A stretch of DNA of 5,916 nt from Paracoccaceae bacterium (lineage in GTDB: Bacteria > Pseudomonadota > Alphaproteobacteria > Rhodobacterales > Rhodobacteraceae), in assembly GCA_023254015.1 (NCBI GenBank), contig JALQYS010000172.1, positions 1 to 5,916 of the forward strand, read 5' to 3'. Below the pieces are notes generated by a model. The model saw only the letters and a list, made by a program, of their open reading frames with translations, was not told the origin of the DNA and did no database searches. This document shows positions 1 to 5,725 of the stretch, piece by piece (position 1 is the first letter of the stretch; each line of letters opens with the position of its first letter). The position numbers and the translations under genes were made by a program.

Positions 1-417
1 CTTCTCCTCACCATGCAGCAGCTTGTGCGTCTGGCTCACGTCGGAAGCGTTCGCCGCCTCGATATGCAGGCGCAGCGACCGCTTCTGCACCTCGGCGCTG
101 TCGGGCGTGTAGTGGTAATCAAGGCCCGTCTCGCCGATTCCCACCATCTTCGGGTGACGCGCAAAGGCCACCAGCTCCTCCACCGTGATCGGCGCCTCTT
201 CGGTCACACTCATCGGATGGATGCCCATGGCGAAAAACACACCTGCATGCGCCTCGGCAATGGCACGAACCTTGGGCGCATTGCCAAGTCGGGTGCAGAT
301 CGTCACCATCCGCCGCACCCCGGCGTCGGCGGCGCGGGCGACGATGGCGTCAACCTCGCCGTCAAAATCGGCAAAGTCCAGATGGCAATGGCTGTCGACA
401 AGTTCAGGCGGCGTCAC
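1..417 (-). CDS. tatD: TatD family metal-dependent hydrolase (DNase), partial and apparently chimeric at its 3' end
   Basis: TatD proteins are cytoplasmic TIM-barrel, divalent-metal hydrolases with 3'-5' DNase activity. The first 122 residues fit the family. The HxH metal motif is H10-C-H12-L-D, the GIHP motif is at 65-68, and the segment IGETGLDYHY at about 94-103 carries the metal-ligand Glu96. The start is a GTG at 415-417, giving MTPPELVDSHCHLD; a GGAG Shine-Dalgarno lies 7 nt upstream. The full family length is about 260 residues, and only 139 are in the window. From residue 123 to the edge (positions 1-51) the protein no longer reads as TatD. After HIEAA the family normally continues with a segment like RETGLPLIIHARDA. 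Here it continues in frame with NASDVSQTHKLLHGEEK, which reads as the middle of an IS5-type transposase. The gene is last in the minus-strand unit, after holB. The TatD identity of residues 1-122 is secure; the remainder is not TatD by eye. Confidence 0.88.
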   Translation of the reverse strand, partial: MTPPELVDSHCHLDFADFDGEVDAIVARAADAGVRRMVTICTRLGNAPKVRAIAEAHAGVFFAMGIHPMSVTEEAPITVEELVAFARHPKMVGIGETGLDYHYTPDSAEVQKRSLRLHIEAANASDVSQTHKLLHGEEK

Positions 418-424
418 GATCAAA

Positions 425-428
425 CTCC
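425..428 (-). promoter_or_regulatory. Ribosome binding site of tatD
   Basis: GGAG on the minus strand, 7 nt before the GTG at 417. It decides the start: a TTG codon two codons upstream is in frame but sits too close to the GGAG to use it. Confidence 0.6.
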
Positions 429-439
429 GGGGCCTTTTT

Positions 440-497
440 CCATCCTCTGTGCGCAAATATCCCACGGGGGTCCGGGGGTGTGAAACCCCCGGGGCGG
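440..497 (-). repeat. Palindromic GC-rich intergenic repeat between holB and tatD
   Basis: Positions 472-479 and 485-492 form a perfect 8-bp inverted repeat (CCGGGGGT / ACCCCCGG) around a 5-nt loop. Read on the minus strand it is followed by CCCCCGTGGGATATTTGCGC. From memory, a CCCGG-ACCCCCG-GGATATTT block like this is scattered between genes in many Rhodobacteraceae genomes; that is recollection, not a search. No T-run follows the stem on either strand, so it is not a classical intrinsic terminator. It could still attenuate or stabilise the holB-tatD message, since it fills nearly the whole 98-nt gap in an otherwise gapless unit. The outer limits are approximate. Confidence 0.6.
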
Positions 498-515
498 GGA
501 CGCACAGGCCAGCGG

Positions 516-1646
516 TCAGGACGAACGAGACAGGGCCGCCGCCGCCTCGTCGATCTTGAGGAACATATCCATGAGAAGTGCGGCAGGGTCAAGGTTCACC
601 GCCTTGGCACGGCGGGCCCGGATGCCAAGGTGTTGCGCCAGATCGGCCCAGCCCCGGGCGGCATGGGGATGGGGCGAAAGCCGGGCGATCAGCGCCGCCT
701 CGTCCGGGGCAGCCTCGACCGGGCATTGGCCTATCGTGCCGGCACGGGCAAGGCGGGCCAGGAACAGATCAATCAGCGACACGATCAGATCGAACTGCGC
801 CTCGGCCCCGCGGCCCGCGCCCGCCTCGGCCATGGCCAGCGCCTGCACCCGATCCATCCGGGGCAGGGTGGCCATTAGCCGCACAAGGCGGGCATACAGC
901 TGCAAGCCTTCCAGATTGGTCATGCGGAACGCCTCGCCGACCGAGCCGCCGGCCAGTTCCGCCAGCGCTGCGCGGGCCTCGGGCGCCACTTCGCCGCCAG
1001 CCATGGTCAGCGCGTCCGACAGATCCTGCGCCCCAAGCGGCCCCAGACGGAGCTCACGGCAGCGCGAGCGGATGGTGGGCAACAGCCGCGCGGGCTGGTG
1101 GCTGACCAGAAACATCGTCACCGCCTTGGGCGGCTCTTCCAGCAGTTTCAAAAGCGCATTGGCGGCGGCCGGGTTCATGTCATCGACACTGTCAATGATC
1201 GCCACGCGCCGCCCGCCATCGGCGGCCGAGAGGGTGAAAAAGCTTTTCATCTTCCGCACCTCCTCGACCGAGATCACGTCCTGCAGCTTGGCCTTCTTTT
1301 CGTCATAGGCCCGGCGCAACAGGAACAGGCGCGGTTCGGACAGGGCTGCGATGCGGCGGGAAACCGGGTGGTCGGCGGGAATGTCCAGCGTGGCAGGGGG
1401 CGGCGGGGCGAACATGCCGCCCTCTTCGTCGGGCGTGGCCAGAAGAAACCGCGCCAGCCGCCAGGCGAGCGTTGCCTTGCCGACCCCGCGCGGGCCAGTG
1501 ATCATCCAGCCATGGTGCAACCGGCCGCTGGTGAAGGCCTGCAGAAAGGTCGCCTCGGCCGCCGGATGGCCCAAAAGCACCGGTGTGGCGCGCGGATGCG
1601 GCGCGCCCTCGATGCGGTCGGCCTCGGGGATGTCGGCGCTGCTCAT
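516..1646 (-). CDS. holB: DNA polymerase III subunit delta' (clamp loader)
   Basis: Delta' is the stator subunit of the clamp loader that places the sliding beta clamp on DNA. The product is 376 aa. It has an AAA+ fold with a P-loop GPRGVGKAT at residues 51-59, preceded by HHGWMIT as is typical of HolB. A Walker B-like stretch, RVAIIDSVDDMN, lies at about 147-158, followed by AANALLKLLEEPP at 161-173, the signature shared by delta' and DnaX. The SRC motif is at 194-196 (TIRSRC), the arginine-finger motif of clamp-loader subunits. The first four-Cys zinc module seen in DnaX and in some delta' proteins is absent, as I would expect for this lineage. The C-terminal helical collar region, about 220-376, is less conserved. 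The ATG overlaps the tmk stop by 4 nt (ATGA), indicating translational coupling. A tmk-holB pair is widespread in bacteria. Confidence 0.95.
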   Translation of the reverse strand: MSSADIPEADRIEGAPHPRATPVLLGHPAAEATFLQAFTSGRLHHGWMITGPRGVGKATLAWRLARFLLATPDEEGGMFAPPPPATLDIPADHPVSRRIAALSEPRLFLLRRAYDEKKAKLQDVISVEEVRKMKSFFTLSAADGGRRVAIIDSVDDMNPAAANALLKLLEEPPKAVTMFLVSHQPARLLPTIRSRCRELRLGPLGAQDLSDALTMAGGEVAPEARAALAELAGGSVGEAFRMTNLEGLQLYARLVRLMATLPRMDRVQALAMAEAGAGRGAEAQFDLIVSLIDLFLARLARAGTIGQCPVEAAPDEAALIARLSPHPHAARGWADLAQHLGIRARRAKAVNLDPAALLMDMFLKIDEAAAALSRSS

Positions 1647-2272
1647 CGGCCCGTCAGCCAGTCCAGCGTCAGGGCCAGCACCTCGGCGGCGACCTCGGCT
1701 TCGTCGCGGTTGCCGTCAATCACGCGAAAGCGGCCAGGCGCGCGGGTTGCCAGCGCCAGAAAGCCGTCACGGGCGCGGCGCTGAACCTCAAGGCCCATGT
1801 CCTCGAACCGCATCTCCTTGCCGGCCCGCGCGGTGGCCCGCGCCAGGCCCGCCTCGGGCGGAATGTCGATCAGAAAGGTCAGATCCGGTTCAACCCCGAT
1901 CATCAGCGCGTGAAGCTGGTCCACCTCGGCCGCCAGATTGCCACGGGTCAGGCCCTGATACATGCGGGTGCTGTCGGCGAAACGGTCGGTTATCACCACC
2001 TCGCCGCGCTGAACGGCGGGGCGGATGGTCTTTTCCAGATGGTCACGGCGGGCGGCGGTGAACAGCAGGAGTTCCGTCTCGGGTGACCAGCGGTCGGGGT
2101 CGCCCTCCAGCACCAGGCGGCGGATCTCTTCGGCCCCCGGGCTGCCCCCCGGTTCGCGCGTCAGGGTCACCCGGTGGCCTTTGCCGCGCAGGGCGTCGGC
2201 CAGACGCCGCGCCTGAGTGGATTTTCCCGATCCGTCAATGCCTTCAAAGGACAGGAACGCGCCATGTCCCAT
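1643..2272 (-). CDS. tmk: Thymidylate kinase (dTMP kinase)
   Basis: This enzyme phosphorylates dTMP to dTDP with ATP, feeding dTTP synthesis in the cytoplasm. The product is 209 aa, normal for the family. Visible motifs are the P-loop FEGIDGSGKST at residues 9-19, the dTMP-binding TREPGG at 38-43, and the DR(F/Y) motif in ITDRFADS at 94-101. A basic LID segment with R145, R149 and R155 spans about 143-157. The P-loop has Gly where type I (eukaryote-like) enzymes carry Arg, and the arginines sit in the LID; this fits the type II (E. coli-like) class. The start ATG shares one base with the dacC stop (TGATG), and the stop overlaps the holB start by 4 nt, so all three are probably coupled on one message. 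No defects are seen. Confidence 0.96.
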   Translation of the reverse strand: MGHGAFLSFEGIDGSGKSTQARRLADALRGKGHRVTLTREPGGSPGAEEIRRLVLEGDPDRWSPETELLLFTAARRDHLEKTIRPAVQRGEVVITDRFADSTRMYQGLTRGNLAAEVDQLHALMIGVEPDLTFLIDIPPEAGLARATARAGKEMRFEDMGLEVQRRARDGFLALATRAPGRFRVIDGNRDEAEVAAEVLALTLDWLTGR

Positions 2273-3444
2273 CAGCTTGCCGGGGCCTCCTGACCAAGAT
2301 AGCGGTCTTGCAGCACACGGGCTGCGGTTTTCAGGCGCACCATGAACCCGCCCTTGGCGACATCGGTTTCGGCAACCAGCGGCACGCGCTGCTGGCCGAG
2401 TTCCGGCACCTCGATGACAAGCTCACCCAGCACCGTGCCCTTGGTGATCGGCGCCTGCACCGGCCCCAGATAGACCACCTCGCCCTGCAACTGCCCCTGC
2501 GCCACGGCGGGCATCAACAGACGGATGTCCGCGGCCGGAACCAGCCCGACGCGATCCACCTCGCCCAGATGCACCGGCGCATCGGCCAGCCTCGTGCCCG
2601 CCTTGGCCATGGTTTTCAGCGCGAATTGCCGAAACGCCCAGGAGGCGATGCGCTCGGCCTCTTCGGCGCGGGCCTTGTCGCTTTCCGTGCCGGCAAAGGC
2701 AAAGATGATCCGCCGATCCCCTTGCTTGACGCTGCCCACCAGACCGTAACCGGCCTCGGCGGTATGGCCGGTCTTCAGCCCGTCCGCCCCGATGCCCAGC
2801 TTCAACAGCGGGTTGCGGTTGTTGGCATTGGCGGGGGCGCGGTCTTTGTAATTGTATGAGGTTTCGGCAAAGATCGGATAGTATTCCGGGAATTCCTCGA
2901 TAAGGCGGCGGGCCAGCAGGCCCAGATCGCGCATGCTCATCTTGTGGTTCGGGTCGGGCCAGCCACTGGAATTGGCAAAGAACGACTGGTCCATCCCCAG
3001 GGCATGGGCGCGTTCGGTCATCTGCGCGGCAAAGGCCTCTTCGCTGCCGGCCAGCCCTTCGGCCACCACGATGCAGGCGTCATTGCCCGAATTCACGATC
3101 ATGCCGTGCAAAAGATCATTGACCGATGGCCGGTCGCCTTCCTGCAGATACATGGTGGACCCGCCGCGCCCCGTCATCTCGGTCGCCCGCGACGAGACGG
3201 CAAAGGTCGTGTCCATGGTCACCCGTCCGTCGCGAAGCGCCTCGAACAGCATGTTGATGGTCATCAGTTTCGACATCGAGGCCGGCGGCACCGGCACATT
3301 GCCGTTCTTGTCCATCAGCACCGTGTGGGTCGTCATGTCATAGACCCAGGCCGAACGGGCCGCCGTGTCAAAGCCAAAGGCAGGCAGGGCCAGAAGGCTG
3401 GCCGCCAGCGTGCCGCAAAGGAGGGAACGGAGGGAGCGGTGCAT
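2272..3444 (-). CDS. dacC: D-alanyl-D-alanine carboxypeptidase (PBP5/6-like, peptidase S11)
   Basis: This low-molecular-weight penicillin-binding protein trims the terminal D-Ala from peptidoglycan pentapeptides in the periplasm, which limits cross-linking. From the ATG at 3442-3444 the product is 390 aa. An N-terminal signal peptide covers about 1-24 (MHRSLRSLLCG, hydrophobic core, then PAFG before FDTAARSAW). The three active-site motifs are intact: SMSK at 56-59 with the nucleophile Ser56 and Lys59, SGN at 119-121, and KTG at 224-226. A PBP5-type C-terminal beta domain follows from about residue 276. An in-frame GTG 24 nt upstream is less likely, because AAGGA lies 7 nt before the ATG and the longer version would put charged residues ahead of the signal peptide. 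The gene starts 16 nt after the SPOR lipoprotein stop. The symbol follows the usual name at this locus; dacC, dacA and dacF paralogues cannot be told apart here. Confidence 0.93.
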   Translation of the reverse strand: MHRSLRSLLCGTLAASLLALPAFGFDTAARSAWVYDMTTHTVLMDKNGNVPVPPASMSKLMTINMLFEALRDGRVTMDTTFAVSSRATEMTGRGGSTMYLQEGDRPSVNDLLHGMIVNSGNDACIVVAEGLAGSEEAFAAQMTERAHALGMDQSFFANSSGWPDPNHKMSMRDLGLLARRLIEEFPEYYPIFAETSYNYKDRAPANANNRNPLLKLGIGADGLKTGHTAEAGYGLVGSVKQGDRRIIFAFAGTESDKARAEEAERIASWAFRQFALKTMAKAGTRLADAPVHLGEVDRVGLVPAADIRLLMPAVAQGQLQGEVVYLGPVQAPITKGTVLGELVIEVPELGQQRVPLVAETDVAKGGFMVRLKTAARVLQDRYLGQEAPAS

Positions 3445-3451
3445 GGAGATG

Positions 3452-3456
3452 TCCTT
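3452..3456 (-). promoter_or_regulatory. Ribosome binding site of the carboxypeptidase gene
   Basis: AAGGA on the minus strand, 7 nt before the ATG at 3444 and inside the 16-nt gap after the SPOR gene stop. It supports the ATG over the in-frame GTG at 3468, which would overlap the preceding gene. Confidence 0.65.
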
Positions 3457-3460
3457 CGGA

Positions 3461-4459
3461 TCAACCACGTTTCAGCATATAGGCGTCGGCAAAGCCTGTG
3501 GCCTTGGCCTTTGACAGCACATCGGCCCCGCCGCTGGCCGTCACCGACCAGAACGCCTTGCCCTGCGATTTCTCTTGCCGGATCACGGCGGCAATCCCGG
3601 CCTTCGCCAAGGTGTCGACGGCGCGCTTGGCATTGGCCTCGACCGAGAAAATGCCGATCTGGATCACGCCGCCCTTGGCCGCAGCCGGGACCGGGGTGGC
3701 GGGCTTGGGCTTGGCAGCCGGGGCAGCGGCGGCCGCGCTCTGGCCGCCGGGTGCCGCAGGGGCTGCCAGCGGCTGCGACGATACCACCGGCGCCACCGGG
3801 CCATCGGCCTTGGGTTTCTTGCGGAAGAGGCCCAGCCCCTTCTTCGGCGGTTGGAGCGCAGCCTGGGTCGGCGCTTTCTGGTCGGCTGCGGTTGCGGTCG
3901 GTGCCAGAGTTTCGGTTTCCACCGTTTCGGCCGCGTCCAGAATGGGTTTCTTGGCGTCCGGGGCGGTCACGGGGGCCTCTTCCCGGCGCAGCGCGGTCAC
4001 GCTGATCTTGCCCGGCTCTCCGGCCAAAAGCCCCAGAGCCGCCGCCGCATCGGACGAAATCTGCAGGGTCGGGCCGGGGTTTTCCCGCTCGCGCCGGAAC
4101 AGCGCTCCGATCACGAATTTGCCATTGGCGGTGTTGCGCAGGATAACCCGCTCGGGGTCGACCGCGTCGGGCGAGGCCACCCAGACCCCCCCCAGCGATG
4201 GCCGGCCATCCCAAAGCGCCATGTCCGTCACCGAAAACACTTCGGGCGCCTCGACATCGCGATCCACCAGCTTGACCGACTTTGCCGTCCCTGCCGGTTT
4301 GGCCGCCGCCGCGCCCGCCACCGCCGTCTCATCGGCCGCAGGTGCCGCCGCCGCAGGGCCTTCCCGCTTGGCAAAGGGGCTGCCTTCCCCCTGACAGCCC
4401 GCCACCAGCGCCGCCGCCGAAATCACGAAAACCACACGCGCAATTGCCTTGCCTGCCAT
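3461..4459 (-). CDS. SPOR domain-containing lipoprotein with an RlpA-like central region
   Basis: The product is 332 aa from the ATG at 4457-4459. Residues 1-22 form a lipoprotein signal peptide (MAGKAIARVVFVISAAALVAGC, lipobox VAGC with Cys22), so an envelope-anchored lipoprotein is expected. Residues 30-60 are a low-complexity Ala/Pro linker. About 73-158 is a conserved globular region (VFSVTDMALWDGRPSLGGVW, later VILRNTANGKFVIGALFRRE). It resembles the double-psi beta-barrel part of RlpA-like proteins, but that assignment is tentative. A second Ala/Pro/Lys linker covers about 160-262. A SPOR domain covers about 264-331 (IQIGIFSVEANAKRAVDTL onward); SPOR domains bind denuded septal glycan strands. 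It is the first gene of the unit, next to dacC, consistent with peptidoglycan work at the division site. A longer in-frame start at 4645 is rejected because it lacks a signal peptide. Enzymatic activity, if any, is unknown. Confidence 0.85.
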   Translation of the reverse strand: MAGKAIARVVFVISAAALVAGCQGEGSPFAKREGPAAAAPAADETAVAGAAAAKPAGTAKSVKLVDRDVEAPEVFSVTDMALWDGRPSLGGVWVASPDAVDPERVILRNTANGKFVIGALFRRERENPGPTLQISSDAAAALGLLAGEPGKISVTALRREEAPVTAPDAKKPILDAAETVETETLAPTATAADQKAPTQAALQPPKKGLGLFRKKPKADGPVAPVVSSQPLAAPAAPGGQSAAAAAPAAKPKPATPVPAAAKGGVIQIGIFSVEANAKRAVDTLAKAGIAAVIRQEKSQGKAFWSVTASGGADVLSKAKATGFADAYMLKRG

Positions 4460-4465
4460 ACCCGA

Positions 4466-4472
4466 CTTCCTT
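4466..4472 (-). promoter_or_regulatory. Ribosome binding site of the SPOR lipoprotein gene
   Basis: AAGGAAG on the minus strand, 6 nt before the ATG at 4459. Together with the lipoprotein signal peptide that begins there, it fixes the start. Confidence 0.65.
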
Positions 4473-4549
4473 TTCGCGCGCGTTCTTCTGGCGCGCTTGC
4501 AGGGACCGGACGCATCATGCGCAACAATCCGGCCCGATTGATTTGCGGC

Positions 4550-4578
4550 ATGATACAGAAGCGTGGCGGCGCAGGAAA
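4550..4578 (-). promoter_or_regulatory. Possible promoter of the SPOR-dacC-tmk-holB-tatD unit
   Basis: On the minus strand, TATCAT (4555-4550) could be a -10 box, with TTTCCT (4578-4573) 17 nt upstream as a poor -35. This would give a leader of about 85 nt before the ATG at 4459. The -10 is a fair match to the housekeeping consensus and the -35 is weak. Position in the only intergenic stretch ahead of the unit is the main support. Confidence 0.25.
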
Positions 4579-4670
4579 GGCCAAGCCGTGTCTTGGGCGG
4601 AAAACCCTTCGTGAGGCCGCCGCTTGCCCACCCTTTCAGAATCACGGCGGACCCGCTAAGCCCCTCTTAC

Positions 4671-4760
4671 GGAAGTGTGGCCGAGTGGTTTAAGGCTCTG
4701 GTCTTGAAAACCAGCGTGGGGGGAACCCCACCGTGGGTTCGAATCCCACCGCTTCCGCCA
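4671..4760 (+). tRNA. tRNA-Ser(UGA)
   Basis: This is a complete class II tRNA of 90 nt including encoded CCA (4758-4760). The acceptor stem is GGAAGTG (4671-4677) with CGCTTCC (4750-4756), containing one T-G wobble, followed by discriminator G. The anticodon arm is CTGGT-CTTGAAA-ACCAG, giving anticodon TGA, which reads UCA and related Ser codons. The long variable arm typical of tRNA-Ser is GTGGGG-GGAA-CCCCAC. The T arm is GTGGG-TTCGAAT-CCCAC. All arms pair, so it should be functional. It is transcribed away from the SPOR gene. tRNA 3' ends are common integration points, but no second copy of the 3' end is seen in the window. Confidence 0.97.
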
Positions 4761-4786
4761 TTAGCACTGAAAACATTGGATAATTT

Positions 4787-4801
4787 GGCGATTTTCTCGC
4801 C
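4787..4801 (+). terminator. Weak hairpin downstream of tRNA-Ser
   Basis: GGCGA-TTTTC-TCGCC forms a 5-bp stem with a 5-nt loop 26 nt after the tRNA CCA end. No T-run follows on the plus strand; on the minus strand AAATTA follows. It may be a 3' processing or weak termination signal for the tRNA, or chance. Confidence 0.25.
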
Positions 4802-4822
4802 GTATTCGTCAGAACTTCTCCC

Positions 4823-5105
4823 CAGGCTCCAGACTCATTGATCGTCAAATCCAGAACATGACGGTCGCGGCGAGTGGCCCCGGTTGGCGACAAGCCATTC
4901 TGCGGCCGGCAAGCTGCCCAGAAGGGCCGCGGCGCCGATGCCTTCGCTGAGCTGGCCCGTCGTCATGAAGAACGGCAGCGGGCGGCCCTTGGCATCCGCC
5001 ACGGCGTGCAGCTTTGTGTGCAGCCCGCCCCGCAGGGAGTCTGGCCCCCTTTTTCGCCCGCAGGCTCGAAGCCGTCCTGTGGGCTTTCCGGCAAGTTGCA
5101 TCAAT
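4823..5105 (-). mobile_element. Remnant of an IS5-family insertion sequence
   Basis: The stretch holds a decayed transposase and a short 3' flank. After the transposase stop (4845-4847), the minus strand reads ATGAGTCTGGAGCCTGGGG, which looks like the 3' terminal region of an IS of this type. No inverted copy (GGCTCCAGACTC in the other orientation) is seen between 5106 and 5192, so the 5' end is lost and no target duplication can be named. The exact outer limits are unknown. It lies between tRNA-Ser and the GNAT gene and is too damaged to transpose on its own. Confidence 0.7.
4845..5105 (-). pseudogene. Degraded IS5-family transposase (frameshifted, internally deleted)
   Basis: Three pieces of one transposase can be read. 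Piece 1 (5105 to about 5046) is IDATCRKAHRTASSLRAKKG, matching the family segment around the first catalytic Asp. Piece 2, in another frame (about 5030 to 4877), is GGLHTKLHAVADAKGRP then LPFFMTTGQLSEGIGAAALL and GSLPAAEWLVANRG. Intact members have LLADRGYDADWF at its end, so the second catalytic Asp is Asn here. Piece 3 (4874-4845) returns to the first frame and gives LAATVMFWI and a TGA stop, the usual C-terminus. About 90 residues between pieces 2 and 3 are gone, including the YKRRNRIE-type segment with the catalytic Glu. The first frame break lies near an A5G5 run (5045-5054). The N-terminal domain is also missing. The protein cannot be active. Confidence 0.85.
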
Positions 5106-5191
5106 CTTCGGTCCGTATTCCCGTTTGATCCCCCCGTTGCTGCGTGTTAGCCCCGGGGCCGATTGATTCCGCAGGGGAAAGTGCCGGGCCC

Positions 5192-5683
5192 GTGTACAAG
5201 CTGGAAGAAGAGACCGAGGCAGACTGGTGGGAGGTCGAGGCGCTTTATGACCTCTGCTTTGCCCCCGGCCGCACGGCGCTGTCCAGTTATCGGCTGCGCG
5301 ACGGCGTGCCGACGGTGGCCGCCCTTTGCCTGATCCTGCGCGATGACGATGGCACGCTGGCTGCGGCGATCCGCTATTGGCCGGTTGAGGTGGGGGGCGA
5401 GGATGCGCTGCTCTTGGGCCCCGTGGCCGTGCACCCGACCCGTCAGGGCGAGGGATTGGGTGGGCTCCTTATCAACGAAAGCCTGGCCGAGGCCCGTCGT
5501 CTGGGGTGGGAGCGGGTTCTGTTGGTGGGCGATGCGCCATACTACCGCCGCTTCGGCTTTGAAAAACTGGACGGCGTGATGATGCCGCCGCCCACAAACC
5601 CTGATCGGGTGCTGGGGCTGGAGCTGAAGAAGGGCGCCTGGGTGGGCGTCAGGGGCGCGGTGACCAAGGCGACCGGCGTCTAG
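5192..5683 (+). CDS. GNAT family N-acetyltransferase
   Basis: The product is 163 aa from the GTG at 5192-5194 (MYKLEEETEADWWEVEALYD). GNAT enzymes move the acetyl group of acetyl-CoA to an amine; the substrate here is unknown. The acetyl-CoA site is clear: beta strand ALLLGPVAVHPT at 72-83, then RQGEGLGG at 84-91 (the R/Q-x-x-G-x-G/A motif A) and a helix to about 104. The C-terminal VLLVGDAPYYRRFGFEKL (109-126) is the motif B region common in YhbS-like GNATs. The reading frame is open back to a GTG at 5144, but those extra 16 residues (LAPGPIDSAGESAGP) look like translated spacer next to the IS remnant. The only purine-rich site, AGGGGAAAG at 5173-5181, is about 10-13 nt from 5192, so the start is likely but not certain. 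Confidence 0.87.
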   Translation: MYKLEEETEADWWEVEALYDLCFAPGRTALSSYRLRDGVPTVAALCLILRDDDGTLAAAIRYWPVEVGGEDALLLGPVAVHPTRQGEGLGGLLINESLAEARRLGWERVLLVGDAPYYRRFGFEKLDGVMMPPPTNPDRVLGLELKKGAWVGVRGAVTKATGV

Positions 5684-5725
5684 CAGCCCCTTGCAACCGG
5701 GGCGGGGCAGGGCCACATTTCGCCC

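Noticed and set aside
472..492. Intrinsic terminator after holB.
   Set aside because: The stem is strong but no T-run follows on either strand, so it is listed as a repeat instead.
516..1784. Several plus-strand open frames of 130-250 codons opposite holB and tmk.
   Set aside because: holB and tmk are certain on the minus strand; the plus frames show no recognisable motif and are expected from high GC.
4460..4645. An upstream extension of the SPOR gene frame to 4645, adding 62 residues.
   Set aside because: The extension would bury the lipoprotein signal peptide and lacks a ribosome site; the ATG at 4459 has AAGGAAG 6 nt upstream and a lipobox at the right distance.
3498..4693. Long plus-strand open frames opposite the SPOR gene, rich in Ala, Arg and Pro.
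   Set aside because: They are antisense shadows of a GC-rich gene, with no domain motif and strongly biased composition.
4690..4893. A 67-codon minus-strand frame across the tRNA and the transposase 3' end.
   Set aside because: It reads through the tRNA-Ser gene in antisense, has no ribosome site, and its start lies inside the transposase remnant.
4671..5192. Integrated genomic island at the tRNA-Ser 3' end.
   Set aside because: No integrase, no second copy of the tRNA 3' end, and only one IS remnant is present before ordinary chromosomal genes resume.
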